Of a stretch of 64,000 nucleotides of DNA, positions 1-12,176 are shown in pieces. Every line of letters begins with the position of its first letter. Position 1 is the first letter of the stretch. The position numbers and the translations under genes were made by a program. Where the stretch lies: contig CM032119.1 of NCBI GenBank assembly GCA_018894105.1, forward strand, positions 15,393,246 through 15,457,245. Direction: 5' to 3'. The notes beneath the pieces are model-generated. The model made no database searches, was not told the DNA's origin, and saw nothing but the letters and a program-made list of their open reading frames with translations. Source of the stretch: Jacaranda mimosifolia (lineage: Eukaryota > Streptophyta > Magnoliopsida > Lamiales > Bignoniaceae).

Positions 1-286
1 ACCCAAGAATTATGATAGATTCTTTCCAATAAATTGGTGCATGATTTTCTTCCATGAAATTAGTTCGTAGCACTTTAAGTTATTTCTTCTACTGTGTGCT
101 TTTTCTATTTGATTGTCTGATTAACAATCAAGTGCATCTTTAAACCTTAAAGGAATCTTGGAAGAGAAAATCTAGGAATTGATTGACAATAGAAGAGTTT
201 AGAATTATTTATTCAACTTGATAAATTAATTAATTTACAAGTATGATAGGAATATACCTGCTTGACCTAGGTAGTTAATTAAGTGG
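1..286 (+). mobile_element. Left part of a split 5' LTR (Athila/Tat-like Ty3/gypsy)
   Basis: The last ~130 bases, including the block around 215-286 with aattaattaatttacaag and gacctaggtagtta, match 23090-23196 in the 3' LTR of the gypsy element downstream. The match stops abruptly at the CACTA end at 287 and the other half resumes at 19832. The LTR start lies left of the window, so no target duplication can be seen. Confidence 0.75.
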
Positions 287-1140
287 CACTACAAGAAATA
301 TTAGTTTTAACGATCATTATTGGTGGTCGCTAAAAGCAAGAAAATGGTCATTAAAACCTATTGTTACCAAATTGAGGCTGGTCACAAGTGGTCACAATAG
401 AGTAGCCACTAAAAATGCTCAGTGAAGACATGAATTTGGACGCTAAAAATATATTTTCAACAACTAACAAATAATGGTCACTAAAGGTGGAATAATGAGC
501 AACCAATTTTTCACTCGCTAATATAAAATTTAGTGTTGGTTGTAGCATTAGCGTGGTTGCAATAATTAAGCATACCATGACGCTATTATTTTGGTTGGTA
601 AATGATTATTCTTTAGCAACCAAGTCAATGATTACAATAGTTTCAATGGTTGCAACAATTGTTGTATTTAATATGTCTTTAGTGACAATACTGCAACGAC
701 AAAGCATCATTGCTAAAAAATATCTTTTTTAGCAACAAATTACTGGGTTGCAGTAATTTTAATATTGTCACAAGACTTATTGTATTTTGTATGATTTGGC
801 GACTAAAAAATAACCTACGTGTCACTAATATGTATATATTACAAATCAAATAATGCTTACTGAAGTAATTTCAATTGGTTGCTAATATGCGTATCTCGAC
901 AACCAAATATTGTGTGGTTGCAAAATTGTTTGAGATTATTGCTAATATGTATATACTAGTGACCAAATAATAATTACAAAAATAAATTGAATTTGTTGCT
1001 AATGTGAATACAAGATATAAGTAATTCCAACACCCATTCTAATAAGAAAATATACCTATAAAATGAATACATGTGTACAAAAAATTTGCTAATAATGACA
1101 ATATCTCATAATTTTAGAAGTAAAAAACTTTCTGTAGTTA
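287..1140. repeat. CACTA left terminus and subterminal repeat region
   Basis: CACTACAAGAAA occupies 287-298. Dispersed copies of ggttgctaa, agcaaccaa, tagtgacca and gtggttgca follow in both orientations, for example near 595-625, 865-915 and 950-990. In CACTA elements such repeats are transposase-binding sites. No open gene is present. Confidence 0.75.
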
Positions 1141-1177
1141 TTACAAAAAGTAAGATAATAACCAACCTATAGATTGT

Positions 1178-1625
1178 TTTACACTACATTAGAAGAGGTA
1201 CATGTTACTGTTTGAACAGCTTCATGAGCATTAGCTTTGTCTCTATGGAGATATTAATGTAAACAACATGTAAAGAGTGAAAAGAGGCAGAAGCTGCAAC
1301 TGCCGCAAGGTAATCCATATACGTAGGACTGGCCATGTCACCAACCAACAAGCAACCTATGCTTTCATTTGACATCCTGCACACACCTACCTAAACAGCA
1401 TTCGTAGCCAAAGATGCGATAACTAATATGATACAAAGAAATAAACTTATTTAGTAGCTTAAACATCACGTCAATAGAAAACTTTTATAAATTGGAAAAA
1501 GAAACTTGAGCAACATTTGGTACCTCCGAAAATCCAACCTGATCAAGGATAGCACATAGGTTTCCAGGCATAAAATCCACACCAAGAACAGCTACAAATT
1601 TGCACCTCGCTTTATAACAATGATG
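1178..1625 (-). pseudogene. Quinolinate synthase (NadA/QS) fragment, two exons
   Basis: Two exon-like blocks read on the - strand. The first (about 1625 to 1524) encodes KARCKFVAVLGVDFM and AILDQVGFSE and ends at a GT donor. The second (1376 to about 1178) follows a tgtgcag acceptor and encodes MSNESIGCLL, a YMDYLAAVAAS-like stretch, LHVVYIN and, after a one-base frameshift, a HEAVQTVTCTSSNVV-like stretch. Order and content match the central NadA domain of plastid quinolinate synthase, which makes quinolinate for NAD in plants. The piece lacks the N-terminal SufE-like domain and the C-terminal iron-sulfur cysteines, is frameshifted and cannot be functional. It lies inside the CACTA element next to its left subterminal region. 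The retained intron shows capture from genomic DNA rather than from mRNA. Confidence 0.82.
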
Positions 1626-1749
1626 TTTAGTGACCAACAAGAGTGCTATATAATATATTTGATCAAACATAAGGTGCTACGCAATTTAGGGTTGTTAAAT
1701 CTAAACCAGACAATATATTTGATCAAACATGGACTGCTACGTGATATAC

Positions 1750-2911
1750 CTTTGTCGGGCACTTCCTTTCTGCAAAAGTTTCTACAAGCTGGGTAGCCTC
1801 TGTGTTAGATGTCACACCTTCATAAGCAAAACATGGGAATGTTTAGGAGACTGACACTATATACAGCCTGGCATATCATGAAGCTTAAAGAAAAATAATG
1901 ATGAGAGCGTCGAGCTTCAAAGCAATGCATGCATTAAGTGCTACATTCACTTGTTCATTTGTTCTAATTTGATCTTTTGTCCGTCCAAGCAAATCATAAC
2001 CCAATAAGCATAAGTTAATTTTAAAATTTTAACTTATTTGTTAGGATATATATATATATATATTATATCTACATTATTTTTTGCAGGTTACAAGAATCTC
2101 ATCAATAACCTCTTCAGATTTTGTGTGCAAATAAACCTTCAAACCTCCTAGTAGCACAAACATATGGAAATTTAATATGTTAATCTTCACCAAAAGAAAA
2201 TCCAATCATCTACCACAAAGGGGCAACTCAAGCCAAGAAAGGGCTCAATTGTTGTTAACAATTAATATATAAACAATAAGGAAATACATAATAACTAACT
2301 GACGGATTAACCAAACAAAAGTAGAACAACACAAATCCAAAACTTCCATCACAAGCCAATCAAAATTAAGCTAATGGAATTTGGTACATGCATGCAGCCA
2401 AACCAAAATATTTAAAGGGAAAAAGGGAACATCATCAATATAAGAAAAGAGACTAGAAGCCTTACCCAAAAATCTAAGCAAAACAATTTTGGGGTTGTGC
2501 ACTTTTATAGCTTCAAGAAGACCCCAAATATCATTATTGTCCTCCAGGAGATTGTCTACCATAGAAAACCACTCCTACCCTGAGCTAAAGTAGAGCACAT
2601 GGTAATTTTGATTTAGTGGAGGAGACATGAATTGATAAACCTACAGCATAACGTTGAAAGACAATTGTTCTTTGCTATAAAAATTTGGGATAACCAAATA
2701 TGATTAGCACATGGACTAAGTAATAGAATTGTATTCAGTCAAATATATACCTAACTATAGGATGATCAGTAACTATTTGAGCATTAGGAATCTTGGCAGT
2801 TGCCCTTAGGAAATGTGCTAAGTGAGAGGAAAAAGACCTACTTATGATGTGGGCGCCCCTGAGATTTGCAGCTATGGTTGCATCACCAAACTCTACATAG
2901 ATTGTAGTTCC
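1750..2911 (-). pseudogene. PFP alpha-subunit fragment (PPi-fructose-6-P phosphotransferase), three exons
   Basis: Three exon-like blocks on the - strand. Block 1 (2911 to 2751) follows a ttggacag acceptor, encodes [31 protein letters not shown] and TDHPIV, and ends at a gtatat donor. Block 2 (2579 to about 2466) encodes VGVVFYGRQSPGG, then after a frameshift DIWGLLEAIKVHNPK. Block 3 (about 1838 to 1750) encodes [17 protein letters not shown] and RKCPTK before another gtatat donor. These are consecutive segments of the plant PFP alpha subunit, the regulatory partner of the cytosolic enzyme that interconverts fructose 6-phosphate and fructose 1,6-bisphosphate. The segment between blocks 2 and 3 is mostly lost. 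It sits in the same orientation as the quinolinate synthase fragment, inside the CACTA element. Confidence 0.85.
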
Positions 2912-3111
2912 CTGTCCAATTCAATGATAGAGGTTGTACAAACAAGGATTAAGGATTTAGACAATGTATCAATTGGAGCCTCACAACTGATGTCAAATGA
3001 TATTAGTTCAGTTATTCAAAATTATAGCCTGAATAGATTTAAGCTTACAAATTCAGTGGGTGTAGGATTTTTGAACACCATCAATTTAAGTTTTAGACTT
3101 TAAGATCCACT

Positions 3112-4270
3112 ACTTTAGAAATGGCTATGAAATTCCACTACCAATTCACCATTTACTACAAATAGTAGTTATAAAATATAAAATAAGACGAGATACCTAA
3201 CTATCAAAATATTTATTACCAACAGAAGGCCATACTACCTAATCTTTAAGAGAATATACTGGCCTTTGTTACTTGATCATGTCTAAAGCATGTGATTATG
3301 TGATCTTATAACATTGCGAATTACTAAAGCTTTCATATAAAATTTTAGGTTACCCCAAATTGTCAGTTAATCTATTTTAGATTAACTGAGATAACATTCT
3401 TCATACTTACATATAACTTGGACTTCAATATTTTCTCTTAGCTATATATTTTCTTTACTTGACGTTTTGCAAACCGTGTGCCTATCGAGCCATAGGTAAG
3501 TTAAGACAAAGCTTTCTTAATTGAACTTACTCAAGCATGCTTGGTGCATCAATTTTCAAGTAACTCTCATATGGATGGAAAATAACAAAATATGGGGAAA
3601 GTTGTGAAGCAACCATTAAAGTTTTCTTCTATTTTTTGAGATCAAAGATATGTTCTTAGGATGGTGGTAGGCCGTGGGATGGTATGTGAAAGCAGATAGA
3701 GCAAACAGATTTCTGATGATTACTGAAAATAGCATAAGCAAATTTACTGCTAAGGAACATATTGATCCCTATTGAATCTTGTTGTTCCATCTCATATTTT
3801 CAGAGAAACAAAGCCCATTTTTTTACCTTGTTCTGTTTCCACTGATCAGTCTCAACCTTGAGACAAGAATAAAGTGCTTGTAGGAGAGAAACGGTCTTTG
3901 AAGGGTTCTTATTTTGCAATTTAAGTTCTAGTTAATTAATTTTAAGTGGAGCGTTTATCTACCAAATGCTATTCCATGAGAAATGCAGAGAACTTTGGAC
4001 ATAGTTGAAAGTCTGTATTGATTGGTAGTGTGAACCTGAGCAGATTAATGATAAGCACGTTATCTACTTTTATCTTCTATAGGCTGTTATAGATATTTGT
4101 TCTTTTGTGATGCCTTAGATATTTTTTGTCTCCTTTCAAAATATATGGTTATTGAATAAGAGATGCAGAAAAATTTTACATAGCTAAATGTGCTTATTTA
4201 TTGATAGTTCATGATGAACTAAAGTAGTTTAATGCTGAACATCTAACTATGTCTTCTTTGGTCATGTGCA
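3112..4270. other. CACTA interior without a recognisable gene
   Basis: AT-rich non-coding sequence with no convincing long ORF. A short exon-like stretch with a gtaagtt donor near 3493 was noticed but not identified. Confidence 0.5.
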
Positions 4271-4426
4271 GATAAAGAAGGAGGTCAAAATACTCAAAAC
4301 TTATGTGGGGAACCCAATGTCGTCAAACTCCCATGCATTGTTAGAGATCATCACTCAAATCTGGACTTACTTGAGTTTAACAGGAAAAAAGAGAAGAAGA
4401 AAAAATTCATCCCTCGCTTGAATTAA
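4271..4426 (+). other. Unidentified exon-like open segment inside the CACTA element
   Basis: A gtgcag acceptor-like site precedes 51 open codons ending in TAA. The product is rich in charged residues, with a lysine run (RKKEKKKK) near its C-terminus. I do not recognise the family. It may be the last exon of a further captured gene, or chance. Confidence 0.3.
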
Positions 4427-4868
4427 AAAAATTCCGATAAAGATGAAGATAAACAATCTAACCAATAATCAATATAGGCAAAATTGAAAACTTCGATCAA
4501 GAAAGAAAAGTTAACCCATCTAGATTACCTTTTCTTTGGTAAAATCTGTAAATTGCAGTCGTTATTTTCTTTGCTAGCAACCCCTAATGCTATGACACCG
4601 CAGATTGATGAAGGAGAAGGATGAGGGATGAAGGTTTTCTAATTAGAGACGAAGGTATTTGGATTAGGGTGAGAGAAGTATCCAGATTAGCAATTTTCTG
4701 CACCATAGGCATCTTAACACCTGAAGATATAAACCCCTCTCATTGATTTATTATTTCTTCATTTGATTGAAGTGTAAAAGGGAAAAATATTAAAATAGAA
4801 TGTTTAAGTTTTTCTAATTAAGAAGAGAGGGAAATTATAATAAATTATTCATACTAAATAAATGTATA

Positions 4869-4903
<35 letters not shown>

Positions 4904-7900
4904 CTTCCTTATATATACATTTTTTAAATATATCAAATTCTAATAATAGAATTTTGTATTAAAATGATACATTTAATAAAATTGTAGGTTTTCATTGTTT
5001 AAATTGTTATCAAACATATCCCAACAAAAATATATATCATGTTAGCAAAAAAATTTAAATTTTAAATTGACTAAATAAATATAAATTAAATTTTCAAATA
5101 AATTTAATAACAAAATTTTAACTCAAGATTATTTTTTAAGATAAAAACATGTCATGAATTAGTAAGGGGAAAATTTAGATTTTTTATGTTTTTCTCTTAA
5201 ATGAATTAATTTTTAGAGAAGAAATTTAGAGTATTCACCTTTATTGTAATGCCTTTGAAAAAAAAATGACGCTAGCTTTCTATGTGTTTGATAGAAGTTA
5301 GTTTTTAAAAGTACATCAATATTTTTACTACTATTTTTAAAAGTGCATCAATATTTTTACTACTATTTTTTTTATTTCGAAATATAATATTATCTATATA
5401 AGCCTTCATTTAAGGGTGGGTGTTCAAAGCAAATAATTAGAAAACCAAACCAATCGAATTAGATATTAACTATTTGAATCAAAATTTTCAAGAAGAAAAC
5501 ATGAGTAGGGTACCCGATACTCAACAAAAAATTTAAAATGTATATTAGGTAGGAGGTCCTACCCAACCGGATAGTTTGGGTACCTGAATTGAAATTGTAT
5601 GTAAATAAAAATATATTATAATTCTATATACATATTATAATATATATATATATATATTGTAATATATACAAGTATATTATAATATATTATACATATACAA
5701 ATTATAGATATTATAATATATATTATAATCTATTATAATATAAACATATTATAAGTCCCGTTATATATTTATTATACTTCCAAGCCTCTGTAAATAATAA
5801 GTTTTGTTATTTAAAAAAAAAAAAAAAAGAAACTCATGATCAAGATGAATTTTGTACCACATTTAGAAGTCTATTTACTTTGTAATTTAGAATATTGGAT
5901 GGAGATGTGCAGTATATTATTTGGTAAACTATAATCTTATACATTGAATGTAGATTATTAAAAGTCATACTTAGCATTTATGCATCCATTAAAAAGAAAT
6001 TTACTCGGTTGTGTTGTTGATGTGAGGTGAATCCTAAGGAGAGGTACTGGTTATAATCTTGAGGTTAACCTGAAAAATTAAGTTTCACTTTGTCGTCCTT
6101 CTAATTTAAGTATGAATCTTTAGAAGTTTTGATTTTATAAGTAAATGGTATATGATTTAATATATTAATAACCTTTTATGTAATTCATATATAGTATGGC
6201 AAACATACACAATGAGTTTATGCTTTAATTCAAGCAAAACTTAGCTTCATTGATATCAACTTGAATTTCAACTTAAACCATAATCTTCAACTTAAGTTTA
6301 GTTTTGGTATGTAATTAATTAGGCATAAGCTAAAATTTGTTTCAAGCCAAACTTATCTTTACTAATGGCAACTTGAATATAAATATAACTCATAATTTTC
6401 ACCCAAGTTTATGATGTGAAATTAATCAAGCAAAGCTAAAATTATCAATCTAATTTGTGAATTATATGCCCAATTAGTCTCATTAACAATCCTAATTATA
6501 TTAGCAATATTACTTTAAAATAAATACATTTCACATTTCCTTATAATTATGTAGAAGTGGAACAAAGAAGACCACCCGTGTGACAATAAATTATATTTTT
6601 ATAGTGTGAGTTAACAAAAAAAAAAAGTTCTATGTAGCATTTAGAAGGACAAAAAAAAGATAAATAATAAGAAGTAAGGAGGTAACATTTGAAAAATGTA
6701 CATAGCCACTTATTCATTAATGCTATTGAAAAATGAATATAGCCACTTATTATTCATTAATACTATTGAAAAACTGACTTTATATACATAACTGCTTAGT
6801 GGAAATATAGTAGATGAATTTTAATAGTCTCACATTAAAATGAGTCGAGAATTTGATATAATTTATAACTTATTCTTCTTTCTTCACATTTTGAGACATC
6901 TTTTCAAGGCAAAACTTCCCACAATATGAGTGTTAAGGGAATTATACCTCGAAATAGTTCGGCCTTCATATTTGAAATAAATCTAATCTTCATCATAATG
7001 GAATGAATCATAATATATAATACAAATATGTGTAATGTAATTCTTTGTCGTAATTGCAATTTCTAGTAAAATTATACATAACATATTTTTACAAGTTTAC
7101 CAAGAACAAAAAATATTTACTAGTGCTCCATAATTTGATGATATGCTATAAATATGATAGTGATGACTGTAAATAGGAAAAGTTATTAAAAGCTTCTTTA
7201 GATAATTCCTTGCACTAAAAAAAGTTATGAAATTATATTTTCGTTGGAAATAAATATTCCTTTAACTTTTCATTCCAAAAGATGGTCCCATGTCCTGTAC
7301 CCAATTTTTGGAAGAAATTGCCCTTGCAATTTTTAGTTACAAATTTTTTTTATTTACTAATGTTTAATTGTAAAATTTATTTTCTTTTAACTGTATCTAT
7401 TGGTAGTAAATGCTTTTATTAAAATTCAATTATGAAACTTTGAAAAACTTAATCTTTTTGTTTATTTCCTTTACTTTGAAAATTAAAGTGCATCTAATAG
7501 TATAATTTACATATATAAAACTCTAGAAAATGTTGTTCTATAAATATTTACTTAATTAAATTAAAATATTGTTGATAAAATCAGTTTAAACAACTTACAA
7601 AAGTTTTTCTAAAGATTTTCTCTACATTAAATTTAATCTAAGAAGTAAAGAGTAAATTTAGTCCAAAAAATGTGAACTTGAAATTTAAGTAAAAAATATG
7701 TTTATTTTTATAAAAATATTTATCTAAAAGATTACCTAGATTTTAAAGATTAGAAAGTTTAAGATTTTTTTTTTTCCAAACTTTTATCGGGATTTTTTTT
7801 TTCATATGCAGCAAAACCCTGAAAAAGGACCAAAACATATATACTCTGTATTTTGTGGTTAGTTGGTTTCTTTCCACCAAAATGCTTTTCGTGGTAAAAT

Positions 7901-8586
7901 TGGCTCTGTAAGAGAATAGAACGAATCGTGGATTTTGGCGGTAAATTGTGGATCGGGGCTATATAGGAACCCTTGGTGATAAATTATCTTATTTTGTTGT
8001 AATTTGTTATTCTCTACTTTTGTTTGTTAGTCTTTCTGATTTCTCAATTATAAATTCTTCTTTAACTCTCTTTCCCCGTTGCTCGCTTAACCTCTTCTCC
8101 TAATTCAACTTTTCTTATAATTTCTATCTTGAAACTTGCTTTCTATGCAGATTTGATGAAAAGGAGCTAGTATAGAGACATAGAAGTGCAGTAAGGTTCT
8201 TTCTTTTATTACCTTTCAATTTATTCAAATTTGACAACGAGCATGTAAATTGTGTAATTCGGTGTGATGATTTATTTTGTTGTATAAAATTCTAGTTTTC
8301 AATGGGTGTATCCTCTAGATATCCATTGATTGCATTTCCTGGACAACAAAAGTGGTTCCAACTCTGAAATTTATTCTATATTTCGTTTGCATATCATGTT
8401 TGATTTTTCATCCATAATTTGATTATTGCTTTATAACATTGAACATATAATTCTATTTGGATTACAAGTTGTTCTTGAATTTCAATGACTACTTTGGTGA
8501 TTGCTAGATTCTTTGAAAGTGTAACTGTATGCATTTATATTTGTAACATCATGTTTTATCTAATGTCTCTGGCTGATTTTCTATAG
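4427..8586. other. Long AT-rich CACTA interior, no gene seen
   Basis: Over 4 kb of very AT-rich sequence with no supported coding region. It includes a TA/GT microsatellite (4867-4903) and a TATAAT-rich block (about 5590-5760). A promoter- and leader-like stretch around 7850-8160, with CT-rich tracts, could have come in with the ARPC2 segment downstream, but no early ARPC2 exon was found. Confidence 0.5.
4867..4903. repeat. Compound (AT)n(GT)n microsatellite
   Basis: An AT run of about 20 bases is followed directly by a GT run of about 18 bases. Confidence 0.9.
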
Positions 8587-11237
8587 AGCACAAGCAAGCA
8601 TTCCTGATCAAGATTTTTTTATAATAGAAGTGGTATAGGGTGCACCATTGAGATTAGTTCTAAAACAACTTGTCTCGAGGAGTGTTAAGTCTAATTTAGA
8701 CCAGTTAGTTTCCCTTTGCATCGGCCAAATGAGTCAATTTTTGTTGTTCACCATGTAATTTGTCTAAACTTTTCTTGAGTTAATTGCTTTTGCTTGGTCA
8801 GAAATGACATATATGAAGGTGATCAGTTTAAACTCATTATACTGGATGTTTACTTCAATTTAATGCTCACTTTGTGCCTAACTATCTTCATATGTCTATG
8901 AGATTTCTTCTCCCTCACATATTTTCATGTTAATACGCTCATTTCTTACATTTATTGTTGTTATAATATTGCTAATGGCTAGAACTCTCTTCCAACTATG
9001 GCCGTCATGAAAAGATGTGCTAAAAACTCATCCTTGGAACATACTTGCAAGCACATGTATTAGTTGGCTGCTTAAATATAATTATATATGTTATGATGAA
9101 CATGAGGTATCCTATTCCTATGGGACCTGAATAGCATGTGCTTGTTAATTGCAGGCTGAAAAGGTGACCGTGATTTTCCCCATACGGTTCAAGGATTCCA
9201 TAGATACTGTTCTTGCTACTTCTTTTCTTCAGGTAGATGGGTTGAATTAACGAGAGAGTGATTCTTTCATGCTTTTTTCTTTTCTTTTTTTCCTTTTCAC
9301 TTTTCCCTAGTCATCTTTCAGTTTTTTGCTCATCACTTGGGCCTATCAAGATTCCTTTGACCTGAGTAAGGGTTAACGATAGAAAGAAAAGTCGAACCAT
9401 GCAATAGTACCATTGGACACCAGCATTAACCTTGAATTTTTTTTATCTCTTCTCTTTTTTCCTTTACATGATTGGATGGGAACAATTTTGTAAATTACAA
9501 AGGCTAATGCCTTGCATGCTAGGTCATGCAATATACAGAAGTTAAATCTTCTGCTTTAATTGGTGTGAGAATTATGCGCTTTGAAGGTCTTATTTTTCGA
9601 TGTAGTCACTATGTTAGATTTTATTGATTTTCATCAAGGAGCGACCTCTTAATGTACATTTTTTATTTGTAGTATGCAGGTCCAAATCAGTGATGTTTTT
9701 GCCAAAGAATATAATATACTAGGAATGGCTCTCAAGGATTCCATAGATACTATGAGCCGAATTAATGAGAGAATGATCCTTTCATGCTTTTTTCTTTTCT
9801 TTTCTTTTCACTTTTTCGTAGTTGTCTTTTATTTTTCTGCTTATCACTTGTGCCTCTCAAGCTTCCTCTAACCTCAATAAAGGTTAACAGTATGAAGAAA
9901 AATAGAACCATGCAATAGTACCATTGGAAACCGGCATTAACCTTGAATGTTTTTATTTCTTCTCTTTTTTCCATTACATGATTGGTTGGGAACAATTTTG
10001 TATTAGGGAAGGACCTTTTAATGTACATTTTTATTTGTAGTAAGAGATGCTGGTCCAAATCAGTGATTTTCTTGCCAAAGAATGTAATATACTAGAAATG
10101 GCTCTCTCTTTGCATGTCTATTTTAGCAATTGCTTTTTCCCTTAACAGGATTTTCTTCTTAGTAATTTAGTCAATAAGGTTCTTTTATGTCTTCTATACT
10201 TGGACTTGCTGAGAGTGTTCATTGGTTCCTGCTGTTCCTTTCTCAGATGCTGCTGAAGTGTGCTCTTTTTTTCCTTCAAGCTTTGGGATGTACTAACGTA
10301 CTGCTCAGTTACTGTCTCCAGTTACTTGATCAGTGTTTCATTTGTTCATTATATGGCTCAAGAAATATGCTCAGTTTCTGTGGTCTAGTTTCATATTCAG
10401 TGGCATATTATGCTCAGGTTTTTGCATCCCCAGAACCTCCAGTTTGCTTTGCTTTAGATGAAATTTGGCTTTGTTCCAGCATATAATTACGTTCAAATTT
10501 TTAGGCCAAACATATTGCTCCCATGATATCCAAGCTACTGAATTTTTTTGAGAGACATAATCATAGGCGCCTAGATTTTTGAAGTACTGTCAGGCACATC
10601 TTGGTTAAGTTTAAGGCTTTAATCCAGGTTTTGTTTTGGTTTGAATAGTGCAGCATCTCTTCAACCATTCCCAGCTATTGAATCAAGACTCCAAATTTTT
10701 TTTATCTTTTGTAGAGTTTTTGTTACTTTTGCACACTTGTATAGAATATCATGGTGGCTGGCCCTAGTTGTTTTTGTCTTTTGTCTCCAGCCTAATTTAG
10801 ATGTGTAGGAAGTTTTATTTTTTGTCATGATGTAAGGGAGCACTCCTTTTTGCTCCACCTCAAACTATGATGCAACACTCTTTGTCATTGTAATATATCA
10901 TCACCTTATTCAAAAAGAAAAAGAAAAAAAAACTCATTCGAGAACTTGTGGAAGTAAGGCGAATTGTTGTACTTAGCAACACTTGTGGTCTTCTTCTCTC
11001 CCTCAAGATTTGAAAGAAGCTTCTGATGAAGCATTATTAGCAAATGCTAGATTTGTCAGTTTTGGTAAGTCCTTAAGTTTGAGCTGATGCTTTAATCTAC
11101 TCTTTATCTGTTTATGAAGAACTCATATCTGTATTTGACAAACAATCATTTTACATAGCCCTGTGGAAGGTAGAAAGATAGATAGAACTATTTGGCGTTT
11201 ATCAACATTCTATGCTTATGTTAGCTATCATGTCAAG
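8587..11237 (+). pseudogene. ARPC2 (ARP2/3 complex subunit 2) fragment, four exons with introns
   Basis: Four blocks lie in the order of the ARPC2 protein. Block 1 (8587-8754) encodes EHKQAFLIK, then after a frameshift and a stop GAPLRLVLKQLVSRSV and LDQLVSL, and ends at a gtaatt donor. Block 2 (9155-9232, acceptor aattgcag, donor gtagat) encodes AEKVTVIFPIRFKDSIDT and VLATSFLQ. Block 3 (10942-11064) encodes ELVEVRR, then after a frameshift DLKEASDEALLANARFVSF. Block 4 (about 11131-11237) encodes PVEGRKIDRTIWRLSTFYAY and VSYHVK before a gtagca donor. ARPC2 is a core subunit of the actin-nucleating ARP2/3 complex (DIS2 in Arabidopsis). The N-terminal and last exons are missing. The MULE inserted 43 bases after block 4. 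Introns are kept, so the copy is DNA-derived. Confidence 0.87.
9190..10105. repeat. Imperfect tandem duplication in an ARPC2 pseudogene intron
   Basis: The stretch from caaggattccatagatact at 9190 to about 9490 recurs at 9733-10000. The stretch 9637-9735 (taatgtacattttt, ggtccaaatcagtgat, gccaaagaat) recurs at 10006-10105. The unit is about 540 bases, and the second copy lacks an internal ~140-base piece. Part of ARPC2 exon block 2 is included in the duplicated unit. Confidence 0.8.
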
Positions 11238-11271
11238 GTAGCAGCTGTGTACCCCAAAAGTTTGTCCATTG

Positions 11272-11280
11272 TTATTATCT
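11272..11280. repeat. MULE target-site duplication, left copy
   Basis: TTATTATCT immediately precedes the left terminal repeat and is repeated exactly at 17617-17625. A 9-bp duplication is the hallmark of Mutator-like elements. Confidence 0.93.
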
Positions 11281-11390
11281 AGGGGAAAAAATGATTGTAC
11301 CCCCTTGTGAAAAATGAAATAAGCAAAAGGCCCCCCGTGAAAAAAAACATACAAAAAACCACCTTGTCATTTTGAAAATCAGGCAAAGAA
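11281..11390 (+). repeat. MULE left terminal inverted repeat
   Basis: G/C homopolymer blocks (ccccc, cccccc) alternate with A-runs. It aligns over about 100 bases with the reverse complement of 17515-17616 at roughly three-quarters identity by eye. Confidence 0.85.
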
Positions 11391-11624
11391 GCCCCTTCTG
11401 TGCTATGGTGATGGGCACGCGCTTGTTCATGCGACTAGTTATGAGTTTATTGTAGGGAAAAGGTCAGTTTTATCCTCTTAGTATGTTCTTAGTTTTATCC
11501 TCTTGTAGGGAAAAGGTCAGTTTCTTGTATAAATTCTTCTTCTCCCAAATTTTCCCATCGGCTGCTTCAAACTCCAAGTTACTGTCTTCTCCAAATTTCT
11601 TGCTCACCAATTTGAAGAGCCGCA

Positions 11625-12068
11625 ATGGCATCTTCTTCAACAAATACAATGAGGAACAGGTATAAGTTCCATAAACCCACATTGGACCTTCGATATGGGA
11701 ACCCTCCAGTTTATAGATGCTTGGCTGATGCAGCCCTTTGAGTAGTGGTGAATGATAGGAAAAACTCGTTAGGTAAGCTCTATTATTGATGCCCTCTTCA
11801 ATGTTGCAACTTCTTTGCGTGGTGCATGCCTTTAACAGCAACATGGTCTCCATTTAGGCTTCCGATGAGCTATCCACAGGAGCACAGTGGTAATGCATTT
11901 TATGGAGATGAAGAAACTGAACTGCCAGATGCGGATGAAGTGATTTCTAGGGTGTCAAGAGTAGTTGGGTGTAGGAAAGATGAGAATGATGGTCACTTTG
12001 TGCATTTCTCTTGGGTTGTAATAGCTATTTTGTTGATAATTTTGATTGTCATAGTGTTAATGAAATGA
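11625..12068 (+). pseudogene. GRF-type zinc-finger membrane protein of the MULE, two in-frame stops
   Basis: One continuous frame of 148 codons runs from ATG at 11625 to TGA at 12066, interrupted by TGA at 11739 and 11787. It begins MASSSTNTMRNR, continues YGNPPVYRCLADAAL, then the zinc-finger half around GKLYY, a stop, and CPLQCCNFFAW. An acidic stretch follows (DEETELPDADE), and the last 20 residues are hydrophobic (WVVIAILLIILIVIVL), a C-terminal membrane anchor. This layout matches small plant GRF zinc-finger proteins with a tail anchor. Both stops are TGA, and the second falls where Arg is usual, fitting CGA to TGA. The first zinc ligands also look altered (RYG where C-x-C/H-G is expected). 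No molecular function in transposition is established from this sequence. Confidence 0.72.
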
Positions 12069-12176
12069 GCATATGCTTGCAAGTTTTGTATGTTGTAAAG
12101 AACGAAATTTGCTCTTGAATTTACCCATGTATATATGTTTCTTTGTTGACAGCAATGTGAATCATTCTTTACTAAC

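Noticed and set aside
2822..3103. 93-codon + strand open frame
   Set aside because: It overlaps the - strand PFP alpha exon at 2751-2911 and has no recognisable motif.
5409..5430. TAAGGGTGGGTGTTC as a hAT-like terminus
   Set aside because: No matching inverted end or target duplication found nearby.
9674..9871. 65-codon + strand frame in the tandem duplication
   Set aside because: It lies in an intron of the ARPC2 fragment; the product is mostly hydrophobic translation of T-rich sequence.
11826..12068. Independent 80-codon gene starting at 11826
   Set aside because: It is the in-frame 3' part of the longer GRF-type frame that begins at 11625.
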